Shown: piece after piece, positions 16,011-23,237 of the stretch | Layout: every line of letters starts with the position of its first letter | Position numbering within the stretch: position 1 is the first letter of the stretch | Origin: Nocardioides sp. dk884 | Lineage (GTDB): Bacteria > Actinomycetota > Actinomycetes > Propionibacteriales > Nocardioidaceae | DNA: 64,000 bases | Direction of reading: 5' to 3' | NCBI RefSeq assembly: GCF_009557055.1 | Contig: NZ_CP045649.1 | Location: 4,005,501 to 4,069,500, forward strand | Notes under the pieces: generated by a model | The model's input: only the letters and a program-made list of their open reading frames with translations | What the model was told of the DNA's origin: nothing | Databases searched by the model: none | Program-made: the position numbers and the translations under genes

Positions 16011-17261
16011 TCAGGAGGCGCCGGCCGGCTCCTGGGCGCGCGAGGCGGAGCGGACGAGGGCGACACCGAGGAAGGTGAAGGCCACGCTGAGGGCCATCAG
16101 CGACACCATGGGTACGGCGGTGTGCTCGCCGGCGATCCCGACGAGCGGGGCGACCACCGCGGCCAGGCCGAACTGGGCGCCGCCCATGAGCGCCGAGCCG
16201 GTGCCCGTGCGGGGCTTGGCGCGCAGCAGGCCGATCGCGTTGCAGTTGCCGGTGAGCAGGCCCTGGGAGCCCTGCACGGCCAGGAAGCCCACGATCATCG
16301 CGGGCAGCGGGAGGTCGAGGAACACGACGCAGACGAGCAGCACCGCCACGCCGAACGCCTGGCCGAGCGCGCCGAAGACGATCAGCCGCTCGGGGGCCAC
16401 GAACAGCACGAGACGACGGTTGACCATGATCATCGCGACCAGCGCGGCGGCGGTGCAGGCGAAGACCGCCGAGTAGGCGTACTCCGAGAGCCCCAGGATC
16501 GTCTGGAGCACGAACGGGCTGGCCGAGATGTAGGCGAACATCGTCGCGAAGCTCGCCGCCACGGTGACGACCGCGCCGAGGTAGCCGCGGTCGGCCAGCA
16601 GGTGGCGTCCGTCGACGACGATGCGCCGCAGCCCGCTGCCGCCGCGGTGCTCCGCGGGCAGCGTCTCCGGGATCATCGCCACGATCGCCACCGCCATCGC
16701 CACGGTCATCGCGAACAGCATCCAGAACGCCGCCCGCCAGCCGAACGGCCCGATCAGCAGCCCGCCCAGCACCGGCGCCGCGATCGGCGCCACCGACTGC
16801 ACCGCGGCCAGGGCCGAGAACGCCCGGGCCGCGGTGGCACCGGTCGACAGGTCAGCGACCACCGCCCGCGCGACCACCATCACCGCCCCGGTGCCGATCC
16901 CCTGGAGGGCCCGCGCGGCGAGCAGCAGCCAGATCGACTCGGCCAGCGCGCAGGTCAGGCTGGCCGCGACCCCGAGCGCGATGCCGCCGATCAGCACCGG
17001 CCGGCGTCCGACCTGGTCCGACAGGGTGCCGCAGACGATCTGTCCCACCGCCGTCGCCAGCAGGAACGCGGTGAGCGTCAGCTGGACCTGGGCCGCGGTG
17101 GTGTCCAGGTCGTCGGCGATCTGCGGGAAGCCCGGCAGATAGGTGTCGATCGCGAACGGCGGGAACCCGCTGCACGCCGCGAGGACCAGCAGCAGCGGCA
17201 CCGAGAGGCCGCCGCCCGGCCGGACGGTGGCGCGGGCGGCGGGGCGGTGGCTGGTGCTCAA
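16011..17261 (-). CDS. MFS transporter, Bcr/CflA-type multidrug efflux family
   Basis: 416 residues with about 12 hydrophobic segments. The N-terminal half has FPPFAIDTYLPGFPQIADDL and the loop GTLSDQVGRRPVLIGG (MFS motif A); the second membrane pair contains ARALQGIGTGAVMVVARAVVADL. These are hallmarks of the Bcr/CflA drug-proton antiporter group. Its ATG overlaps the stop of the MmgE/PrpD gene by four bases, so it is translationally coupled to the catabolic run. In that context it may export a toxic intermediate or move the substrate, rather than act as an antibiotic pump; direction is not predictable from sequence. Confidence 0.9.
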   Translation of the reverse strand: MSTSHRPAARATVRPGGGLSVPLLLVLAACSGFPPFAIDTYLPGFPQIADDLDTTAAQVQLTLTAFLLATAVGQIVCGTLSDQVGRRPVLIGGIALGVAASLTCALAESIWLLLAARALQGIGTGAVMVVARAVVADLSTGATAARAFSALAAVQSVAPIAAPVLGGLLIGPFGWRAAFWMLFAMTVAMAVAIVAMIPETLPAEHRGGSGLRRIVVDGRHLLADRGYLGAVVTVAASFATMFAYISASPFVLQTILGLSEYAYSAVFACTAAALVAMIMVNRRLVLFVAPERLIVFGALGQAFGVAVLLVCVVFLDLPLPAMIVGFLAVQGSQGLLTGNCNAIGLLRAKPRTGTGSALMGGAQFGLAAVVAPLVGIAGEHTAVPMVSLMALSVAFTFLGVALVRSASRAQEPAGAS

Positions 17262-18679
17262 CCCGCAGTGGTCCCCTCGAGCAGCCGGCTCACGTCGTCG
17301 TACGACGCGACATCGGCGATGCGCCGGCCGATCTCGTCGGCGCCGCCGGGCAGCCCGGCGGCGTTGAGGCGGAACTTGAGCATGATCTCCTCGTCGCTGA
17401 GCGGCCGCTCCGAGGTGCCCCGCGTGGTGAGCACCTCCTCGACCAGCTCGGTGCCGTCCTTGAGCTTCACCCGCACGATCGAGGGGAAGTGGCTGGGGAA
17501 GATCTCGTCGCAGCGGGGGTCGCCGACGTGGGTGATCCGGGCGGCCAGGTCGAGCAGCACCGGGTCGGCCACCTGGGCGTCGGTGAAGTCGTCGAGGTAG
17601 ACGCCGAGCCCGCCCCCGCCGCCGAGCGCGATCGCGAAGGTGAACGGGCCGGAGAACTGCGCGTGGTAGCCCGACTCCGGGCGGATCTTGGCTTCACGCG
17701 GCTGCGCGATGGTGCGCAGCACCGGGGAGGGGACGCCGATCTCGACCGACTCGATCTGCTCGGGCTTCAGGCCCTTGGCCCGCAGCGCGAGCGCGGCGTC
17801 GATGCCGGAGTGGGTGAAGACGTTGGTGGGGTAGGGCTTCACGAAGCAGTCGCCCGTGGCCCACACCTCGCCGAGCCCGTCGAGCAGCGCCGCCTCGTCG
17901 TAGGTCTCCCCGCAGTAGGCGTGGAAGAACCCGAAGCGGCCCTCGAGCACGGTCGGCGGGCCGGTGAGACCGGCAGCCGCGGACTGGGCGGCGACGACGC
18001 CGGAGTGCGCGGCCCAGCCGCAGTGCATGCGCTTGACCGAGCCGCCGGCGCGGTTGGCCTCCAGCAGGCCGGCGCCCATCGAGGCCGCGATGCCCATCGC
18101 GTGGGCGATCTGGTCCTCGGGCAGGCCCATCACGGTGGCCGCGGCTGCGGCCGAGCCGAGCGCGCCGCAGATCGAGGTGGCGTGCAGGCCGCGCTCGAAG
18201 AAGACGGAGTTGTTGATCGCCGGGTCGTAGCCGGCGTTGCCCAGCCGGATGCAGATCTCGTTGCCGACGGCGATCGCGGCGAGCAGCTCGCGGCCGCTGG
18301 CGCCGCACGCCTCGGCGGCGGCCAGCGCGGCCGGAACCACGGAGGCCGAGGGGTGCAGGATCGAGGGCACGTGGGTGTCATCGAAGTCCAGGGCGTGGCC
18401 CAGGGTGCCGTTGACCAGCGCGGCGGTCGGCGCCGGGACCTTCTCGGCGAGGCCGAGGGCGGTGGACTGCTCATGCCCGCCCCAGGCCCGGGCCAGGTTG
18501 TGCACGATCTGGGCCGGACCGGTGGCCAGCGCCGGCACCGAGATGCCGATGGTGTCCAGCAGCCGCTGGCGGGCGTCGTCCAGCGGGGCCTGGGCGGGGT
18601 CCGCGCGGAAGGCGGCGGCGAAGGCGGCCAGACGGGCGACAGCAGTCGCCCCTTCGGTGCTCGGGGCGACTGCGGTCAC
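17258..18679 (-). CDS. MmgE/PrpD-family protein (second copy)
   Basis: 473 residues from a GTG at 18677-18679 with GAGGAG upstream. Family landmarks: NGTLGHALDFDDTHVPSILH with the DFDD motif, GLHATSICGALGSAAAAATVMG, GIAASMGAGLLEANRAGGSVKRMHCGWAAHSG and KPYPTNVFTHSGIDAALAL. Compared with the copy at 8048-9523 it keeps the same architecture but is clearly divergent, so the two probably take different acids. It lies between the cyclase-family gene and the MFS transporter, overlapping the latter by four bases. A role in hydrating, dehydrating, decarboxylating or epimerising a branched di- or tricarboxylate is inferred from the family. Confidence 0.88.
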   Translation of the reverse strand: MTAVAPSTEGATAVARLAAFAAAFRADPAQAPLDDARQRLLDTIGISVPALATGPAQIVHNLARAWGGHEQSTALGLAEKVPAPTAALVNGTLGHALDFDDTHVPSILHPSASVVPAALAAAEACGASGRELLAAIAVGNEICIRLGNAGYDPAINNSVFFERGLHATSICGALGSAAAAATVMGLPEDQIAHAMGIAASMGAGLLEANRAGGSVKRMHCGWAAHSGVVAAQSAAAGLTGPPTVLEGRFGFFHAYCGETYDEAALLDGLGEVWATGDCFVKPYPTNVFTHSGIDAALALRAKGLKPEQIESVEIGVPSPVLRTIAQPREAKIRPESGYHAQFSGPFTFAIALGGGGGLGVYLDDFTDAQVADPVLLDLAARITHVGDPRCDEIFPSHFPSIVRVKLKDGTELVEEVLTTRGTSERPLSDEEIMLKFRLNAAGLPGGADEIGRRIADVASYDDVSRLLEGTTAG

Positions 18680-18748
18680 GGAACTGGGCTCCTCGTGGTG
18701 GATCCGGTTGAAGGGGGCGGGTGGTGCGGCGAGACGTCGTACGACGCC

Positions 18749-19585
18749 TCAGGTGACGACGAGCGCGAGCGGGCGCAGCGGCGAGCCGGTGGCGCCGACG
18801 ATCGGCAGCGGCGCGGCGATGACGCTGAACTGCGCGGGCGCGAGGGCAGCGAGGCGCTCGAGCTGGAGCATCTCCATGATCGGTACGCCGGCCTCGACGA
18901 GCAGCACCCGGTGGCCGGGCAGGCGCGCGTGCCCCTCACCGGCCGGGATGTGCTCGAAGGCGGTGGTGTCGGAGCCGACCAGGCGCGGCGACCGGGCGGC
19001 GAGCCACTGGCAGGCGCCCTCGTCGGGGCCGGGCACGCCGCCGTCGTGGCTGAGGAACGCCTGCGGGTCGTCCCACAGCTGCGCCCAGCCGGTGCGGACC
19101 ATGATCACGCTGCCGGGCTCGATCTCCCGGTCGCCGGCGGCCGCGGCCAGGTCGTCGGCGGTGATCGCCTGACCGGGCGCGAGCCGCTCGACGCCGAGGT
19201 GGGCCGGCAGGTCCAGGAGCACGCCGGGGGCCACCACCGGGGCGATCGTGTGCACGCCGTGCTCGACGAAGCGTCCGCCCTCCTGGGCCGCGCGGGCGTC
19301 GGTGCCGCCGTGCAGCAGCCCGTCGTGGCTGATGTGCGCCAGCGCGTCGACGTGGGTGGCGGTGTGGGTGCCGAGGACCAGCATGTCGTTGGCACCGGAG
19401 GTGCCGTCGACGCGGACGGCGTCGCCGTGGCGGCGCTGCAGGGAGTGCCGGAAACCGGGGTGGCTCGGGGACACCGGCACGCCGGGGTGCAGCGGCTGGG
19501 CGAGGTCGACGACCGTGACGTCGGCGCCGGCCAGGCGGCCCGCCCCGACACCCTCGGGCAGGATGCCCGGGGCCGCGGCACTCAT
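18749..19585 (-). CDS. cyclase-family metal-dependent hydrolase (kynurenine-formamidase-like)
   Basis: 278 residues of the cyclase/KynB family. The metal-binding H-x-G-T-H-x-D-type segment appears as GTHTATHVDALAHI (around residues 72-85), with Ala in place of Gly in the THTATH part. VVDLAQPLHPGVPVSPSHPGF at the N-terminus and SVIMVRTGWAQLW in the centre are also typical. Family members hydrolyse amides or lactones, or act as isatin hydrolase; another possibility is lactone opening in an aromatic pathway. Its ATG overlaps the CitE-like stop (ATGA). No substrate can be named. Confidence 0.83.
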   Translation of the reverse strand: MSAAAPGILPEGVGAGRLAGADVTVVDLAQPLHPGVPVSPSHPGFRHSLQRRHGDAVRVDGTSGANDMLVLGTHTATHVDALAHISHDGLLHGGTDARAAQEGGRFVEHGVHTIAPVVAPGVLLDLPAHLGVERLAPGQAITADDLAAAAGDREIEPGSVIMVRTGWAQLWDDPQAFLSHDGGVPGPDEGACQWLAARSPRLVGSDTTAFEHIPAGEGHARLPGHRVLLVEAGVPIMEMLQLERLAALAPAQFSVIAAPLPIVGATGSPLRPLALVVT

Positions 19586-20463
19586 CGGGCGGCCTCCGCC
19601 CGGGCGGCGATCCGCTCGGCCTGGCGCACGATGGCGGGGTCGACGAACGAGCCGTCGGCGAGCACGGAGGCGGCGCTGTCCGCGCCGTCCTGGGTGCCGG
19701 CCTCGGCCAGCACCGAGCGGGCCCAGGTCAGGTCGGCCTCGGCGGGCGCGAACGCCTCGCGGACGACCGCCGCCTGCTTCGGGTGGATGCAGGAGCGGCC
19801 CAGGAAGCCCAGCGCGGCCAGCCGGGCGCTGGTCTCGCGCAGCCCGTCGAGGTCGCGGACGTCGGTGAACGCGCTGCCGACCGGGGACGGCAGCCCCGCG
19901 GCCCGGGAGGCGAGCACGCAGGTCTGGCGGGCGAGCAGCAGTCCGGGGTCGCCGGCGGCGCCGCGGGGCAGGCGCAGGTCGGCGCGCAGGTCGGCCTCGC
20001 CGAGCATGATCGAGTGCACGCCGTCGGCGGCCGCGATCTCGTGGGCGCGGGCGACCGCGCCGGCCGACTCGAGCTGGCAGATCAGCCGGGGCTCGGGGCC
20101 CCAGGCGGCGGTGGCGGCGCGGGCGGTGGCCACCTCGGCGGCCGACTCCACCTTCGCGACGCGGACCGCGGCGACGTGGCCGGCCTGCACCAGCGGGGTC
20201 AGCGCGGCGATGTCGGCGGCGAAGTCCTCGGTGGAGACCGGGTTGACGCGGACGACGACGACCGCCGCCGCGTCGTACGCCGGCAGCGCCTCGGCGAGGT
20301 GCTCACGCGCGGCGGGCCGCTGGCGCGGGTGCACGGCGTCCTCGAGGTCGACCACGATGCCGTCGGCGGCCTTCGCGGCCTTGGCCAGCAGCTCCCCGGC
20401 ACGGGGGGCGGGGACGTAGAGCCAGGCGAGGGTGTCCTCGACCGGGCGGCGCTGGGTGCTCAC
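19582..20463 (-). CDS. HpcH/HpaI aldolase / CitE-like acyl-CoA lyase
   Basis: 293 residues of the citrate-lyase-beta-like TIM-barrel family. LYVPAPRAGELLAKAAKAADGIVVDLEDAVHP contains the substrate-binding arginine and the acidic DLEDAV metal site. Further motifs are VVVRVNPV, RVAKVESAAEV, CQLESAGAVARAHEI, SIMLGEADLRADL and GFLGRSCIHPKQ near the C-terminus. Such stand-alone CitE-like enzymes cleave malyl-, citramalyl- or beta-methylmalyl-CoA. Directly after a CaiB-type CoA transferase (stop and GTG start adjacent), a citramalyl-CoA-type cleavage to acetyl-CoA plus pyruvate is a plausible inference. A GTG at 20461-20463 is the start. Confidence 0.86.
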   Translation of the reverse strand: MSTQRRPVEDTLAWLYVPAPRAGELLAKAAKAADGIVVDLEDAVHPRQRPAAREHLAEALPAYDAAAVVVVRVNPVSTEDFAADIAALTPLVQAGHVAAVRVAKVESAAEVATARAATAAWGPEPRLICQLESAGAVARAHEIAAADGVHSIMLGEADLRADLRLPRGAAGDPGLLLARQTCVLASRAAGLPSPVGSAFTDVRDLDGLRETSARLAALGFLGRSCIHPKQAAVVREAFAPAEADLTWARSVLAEAGTQDGADSAASVLADGSFVDPAIVRQAERIAARAEAAR

Positions 20464-21663
20464 TCAGACCACCCCGTCCGCGCGGAGCTTCTCCAGCTCC
20501 TCGGTCTCGAGGCCGAGCTCGCGCAGGACCTCGTCGGTGTCGGCGCCGTGGCCGCGGCCGGTGTGGCGGATCCGGCCGGGCTGCTCGGAGAGGCGGAACA
20601 TCACGTTCGGCATCCGGATCGGGCCCAGGTCGTCGTCCTCGACGGTGGCGATCGCACCGATCGCGTTGTACTGCTCATCGACGATCACGCGGCTCATGTC
20701 GTTGACGACGGCGAGCGCTGCCTCGGCCCTGGCGAACTCCTCGACCACGACGGCGGTCGGGCGCGCGAGGATCCAGGAGCCGACGGCCTCGTCGAGGATG
20801 TCGGCGTGCTGGGCGCGCTGGTGGCCGTCGCCGAACCACGGCTCCTTGGTCAGGTCGTCGCGACCGACCAGGCGCATCACCCGCTCGGCGATGGTGTGGG
20901 CGCTGGTGGAGATCGCCACCCAGTCGCCGTCGGCGGTCTTGTAGGTGTTGCGCGGGGCGTTGTTCTCCGAGCGGTTGCCGGCACGCTGGGTGATCACGCC
21001 GAGCTGGTCGAAGACCGTGAGCTGGGAGCCCAGCATCGCCAGGATCGGCTCGATGATCGCGAGGTCGACGACCTGGCCCTTGCCGGTGGTGTCGCGCCCG
21101 CGCAGCGCCATCAGGGTGGCGATGGTGGCGGCCAGGCCGGAGATGTTGTCGGCCAGCGCCAGCGGCGGGAGGGTCGGCGGGCCGTCGGGCTGGCCGGTGG
21201 AGTGCGCGAAGCCCGACATCGCCTCGGCGATGGTGCCGAACGCCGGCTCCTTCGAGCGCGGGCCGAACTGGCCGAAGCCGGTGACCCGGGTCAGCACCAG
21301 GCCGGGGTTGACCTCGCTGAGGCGGTCGTAGGAGAGGTTCCAGCGCTCCAGGGTGCCGGGGCGGAAGTTCTCGATGACCACGTCGGCCTGCTCGACCAGG
21401 CGCAGGAAGACCTCCTGGCCGGCGGGCTGGGAGAGGTCGAGGGTGATCGTGCGCTTGTTGCGGCCGAGCACCTTCCACCACAGGCCGTGACCGTCCTTGG
21501 AGTGCCCGTGCGTGCGGGCCGGGTCGGGCTTGCGGGGGTGCTCGACCTTGATCACCTCGGCGCCGAAGTCACCCATCAGGGTCGCGGCGGACGGCCCGGC
21601 GAACAGGGTCGCCACGTCGAGGACCTTGAGGCCGGTCAGGGGCGGCAGGACGGTGTCGGTCAT
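20464..21663 (-). CDS. CaiB/Frc (family III) CoA transferase (second copy)
   Basis: 399 residues: GLKVLDVATLFAGPSAATLM, GAEVIKVEHP, LGRNKRTITLDL, VVIENFRPGTLERW and TRVTGFGQFGP are family landmarks. At the position where the other copy and Frc have a catalytic Asp (YDPLLQAYTG), this protein reads FGTIAEAMSG, so the nucleophile of this subgroup is not evident from sequence alone. The ATG at 21661-21663 follows GAGGAG. It heads the run CoA transferase, CitE-like lyase, cyclase, MmgE/PrpD, exporter, and likely activates the acid that the lyase later splits. It lies 136 bases downstream of the second gentisate-dioxygenase paralogue. Confidence 0.88.
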   Translation of the reverse strand: MTDTVLPPLTGLKVLDVATLFAGPSAATLMGDFGAEVIKVEHPRKPDPARTHGHSKDGHGLWWKVLGRNKRTITLDLSQPAGQEVFLRLVEQADVVIENFRPGTLERWNLSYDRLSEVNPGLVLTRVTGFGQFGPRSKEPAFGTIAEAMSGFAHSTGQPDGPPTLPPLALADNISGLAATIATLMALRGRDTTGKGQVVDLAIIEPILAMLGSQLTVFDQLGVITQRAGNRSENNAPRNTYKTADGDWVAISTSAHTIAERVMRLVGRDDLTKEPWFGDGHQRAQHADILDEAVGSWILARPTAVVVEEFARAEAALAVVNDMSRVIVDEQYNAIGAIATVEDDDLGPIRMPNVMFRLSEQPGRIRHTGRGHGADTDEVLRELGLETEELEKLRADGVV

Positions 21664-21799
21664 GGCAGGGCGGCTCCTCAGGCAGGCGTCGCGGGCAGCG
21701 GTACTCCGCGGACCCCCCGACGCTAGGCAGCCGTCCCGGCCCCCGCCATGCCTCCCGTCATCCAGTGGAAGATCGCTTCGACCCCGTCGTACGACGTCC

Positions 21800-22777
21800 T
21801 CAGCCGAGGCGTTCTTCGCGCCAGAAGCCGAGCTTGTCCAGCACCGGGCGGTCGGTGACGGTGAAGAGCACCGCGTCGCTGTCCGCGACGTGCTCGTACG
21901 CCGTCCAGCTCGGCACCGCGAGGACGTCGCCGCGCGACCAGGCGATCTCCCGGTCGCCGATGCGGCTGACCCCGCTGCCGGCGTAGCAGGTGACGATCTG
22001 GCTGGCGGTGGTCCGCAGCGCCGGGCGGGTCGTCCCGGCGGCGAGCCGCTCCATGAACAGCGCCGTCGTGGGCATCGCGGGATCGCCGAGCTGCACGCGG
22101 ACCCGGCCGTGCTCGTCGGGCTCGGCCGCGTCGAGACGTGCGGCCGTGCTCGCCCAGGGGAAGACGAACTCGGAGTCGCGGGTGGCGCTCGTCGGCTCCT
22201 GGAAGCCGTCGGGGTGCCACTCGAGGAACATCGGCTCCAGCAGGTGCACGAGCGGCACGTCGAGGTAGTCGATCCAGTAGCCGGGCTCGGCGCCGTCGTT
22301 GCCGTGCCCGTGCCAGCACCAGCCCGGGGTGAGCAGGACGTCGCCCGGCTCCATGTCGATGCGGACGCCGTCGACGACGGTGTAGGTCCCGGGCGCCACG
22401 TCCATCACCAGGCGCAGCGCGTTGGGCGTGTGCCGGTGGCTGCGGGCCCGCTCCCCCGGCAGGATCATCTGGTAGGCGCTGACCAGCGTCCGCACGGTCG
22501 GGTAGTGGTTGCCCTCGACCGGGTTGACCAGGAACAGGTTGCGCCGCTCGGCCTGCTCCGCGGAGATCATCCGCCCCGCCGAGTCCAGGCCCGCGCGCGC
22601 GTCGGCGTAGCGCCACACCGCCGGGTCGTGCTGCGGGCGCGGCTCGGGCCACAGCGACGGCTCGAGCTTGCTCCAGCCGGCCATCATCGAGCGCGGCGCC
22701 AGCGCGGTGTCGAGCGCGGCCAGGTCCGGCGCCCCGGCCAGGTCCTCGACGTCGGCGGACGGGGTGTGCTCCTGCAT
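21800..22777 (-). CDS. gentisate 1,2-dioxygenase-like bicupin protein (second copy)
   Basis: 325 residues from the ATG at 22775-22777, with GAGGAGG 6 bases upstream; an open frame extending to 23452 is not supported. It shares with the first copy the NPVEGNHYPTVRTLVSAYQM stretch, the iron-site HRHTPNALR and the third ligand region WCWHGHGND. The second cupin (LRTTASQIVTCYAGSG) is degenerate. Sequence differences around the first cupin (MDVAPGTYTVVDGVRID against the shorter loop of the first copy) suggest a different, perhaps alkylated, gentisate. It lies upstream of the CoA-transferase run on the same strand and is likely part of that operon or a nearby one. Confidence 0.85.
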   Translation of the reverse strand: MQEHTPSADVEDLAGAPDLAALDTALAPRSMMAGWSKLEPSLWPEPRPQHDPAVWRYADARAGLDSAGRMISAEQAERRNLFLVNPVEGNHYPTVRTLVSAYQMILPGERARSHRHTPNALRLVMDVAPGTYTVVDGVRIDMEPGDVLLTPGWCWHGHGNDGAEPGYWIDYLDVPLVHLLEPMFLEWHPDGFQEPTSATRDSEFVFPWASTAARLDAAEPDEHGRVRVQLGDPAMPTTALFMERLAAGTTRPALRTTASQIVTCYAGSGVSRIGDREIAWSRGDVLAVPSWTAYEHVADSDAVLFTVTDRPVLDKLGFWREERLG

Positions 22778-23237
22778 CACGTGCCTCCTCGGCGGTACGA
22801 CGGCGGGCCGCGCCGGCCCGCCGACACCGTGGCAGGCGCCCGCCGGGTCTCGCCCGTCTTCACGCACCAGGTGGAATTTCGCGCGGCGTTCGCCGTCGGC
22901 GCTCTTCCCGCGGTGCTTTTCCGCGCAATTGCTGAGATACGCCCTGTGGAACCAGCCGGTAGCAGTGTTTTTCCGCGCAATTGCGCGGAAAAACACCGAC
23001 CAGCGGACAACCCCGATGAAGAACAGGTAACGCAGAGACCACGCCAGCCCGCCACCCGGACACAAGATCTTCCCGCTTTCGCGACCAGCGGCCGGACGTC
23101 CTGCCGGCGGCGAGCAGGCGGCCTCGCCCGTTCGGACCAGCGCGCGGCGCCCGGTCCGCCGCACCGTGTCGCCTGACGAAACACCGGGGCCGAACACTCC
23201 GGACCCCGCACCGTCCGCCACTCTCGAAGGACACGAA
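22778..23237. other. 460-base divergent intergenic region with palindromes
   Basis: No gene is supported between the second gentisate dioxygenase and the amidase, although open frames cross it. It must contain promoters for both directions. The centre holds the AATTGC-family palindromes (22912-22998, listed separately). The rest, 23000-23237, contains nothing I can recognise apart from the GAAGGA ribosome site of the amidase. Confidence 0.6.
22912..22998. repeat. AATTGC-family palindromes (imperfect arm plus perfect 32-bp palindrome)
   Basis: A perfect 32-base palindrome at 22965-22996 (GTGTTTTTCCGCGCAA and its complement, centred on AATT) is preceded at 22912-22932 by GGTGCTTTTCCGCGCAATTG plus C. 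That arm pairs with the right side of the palindrome (22978-22998) with one mismatch, so two alternative hairpins are possible. The same modules form the inverted repeat at 15906-15968. The AT-rich core stands out strongly against the local base composition. Confidence 0.85.
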
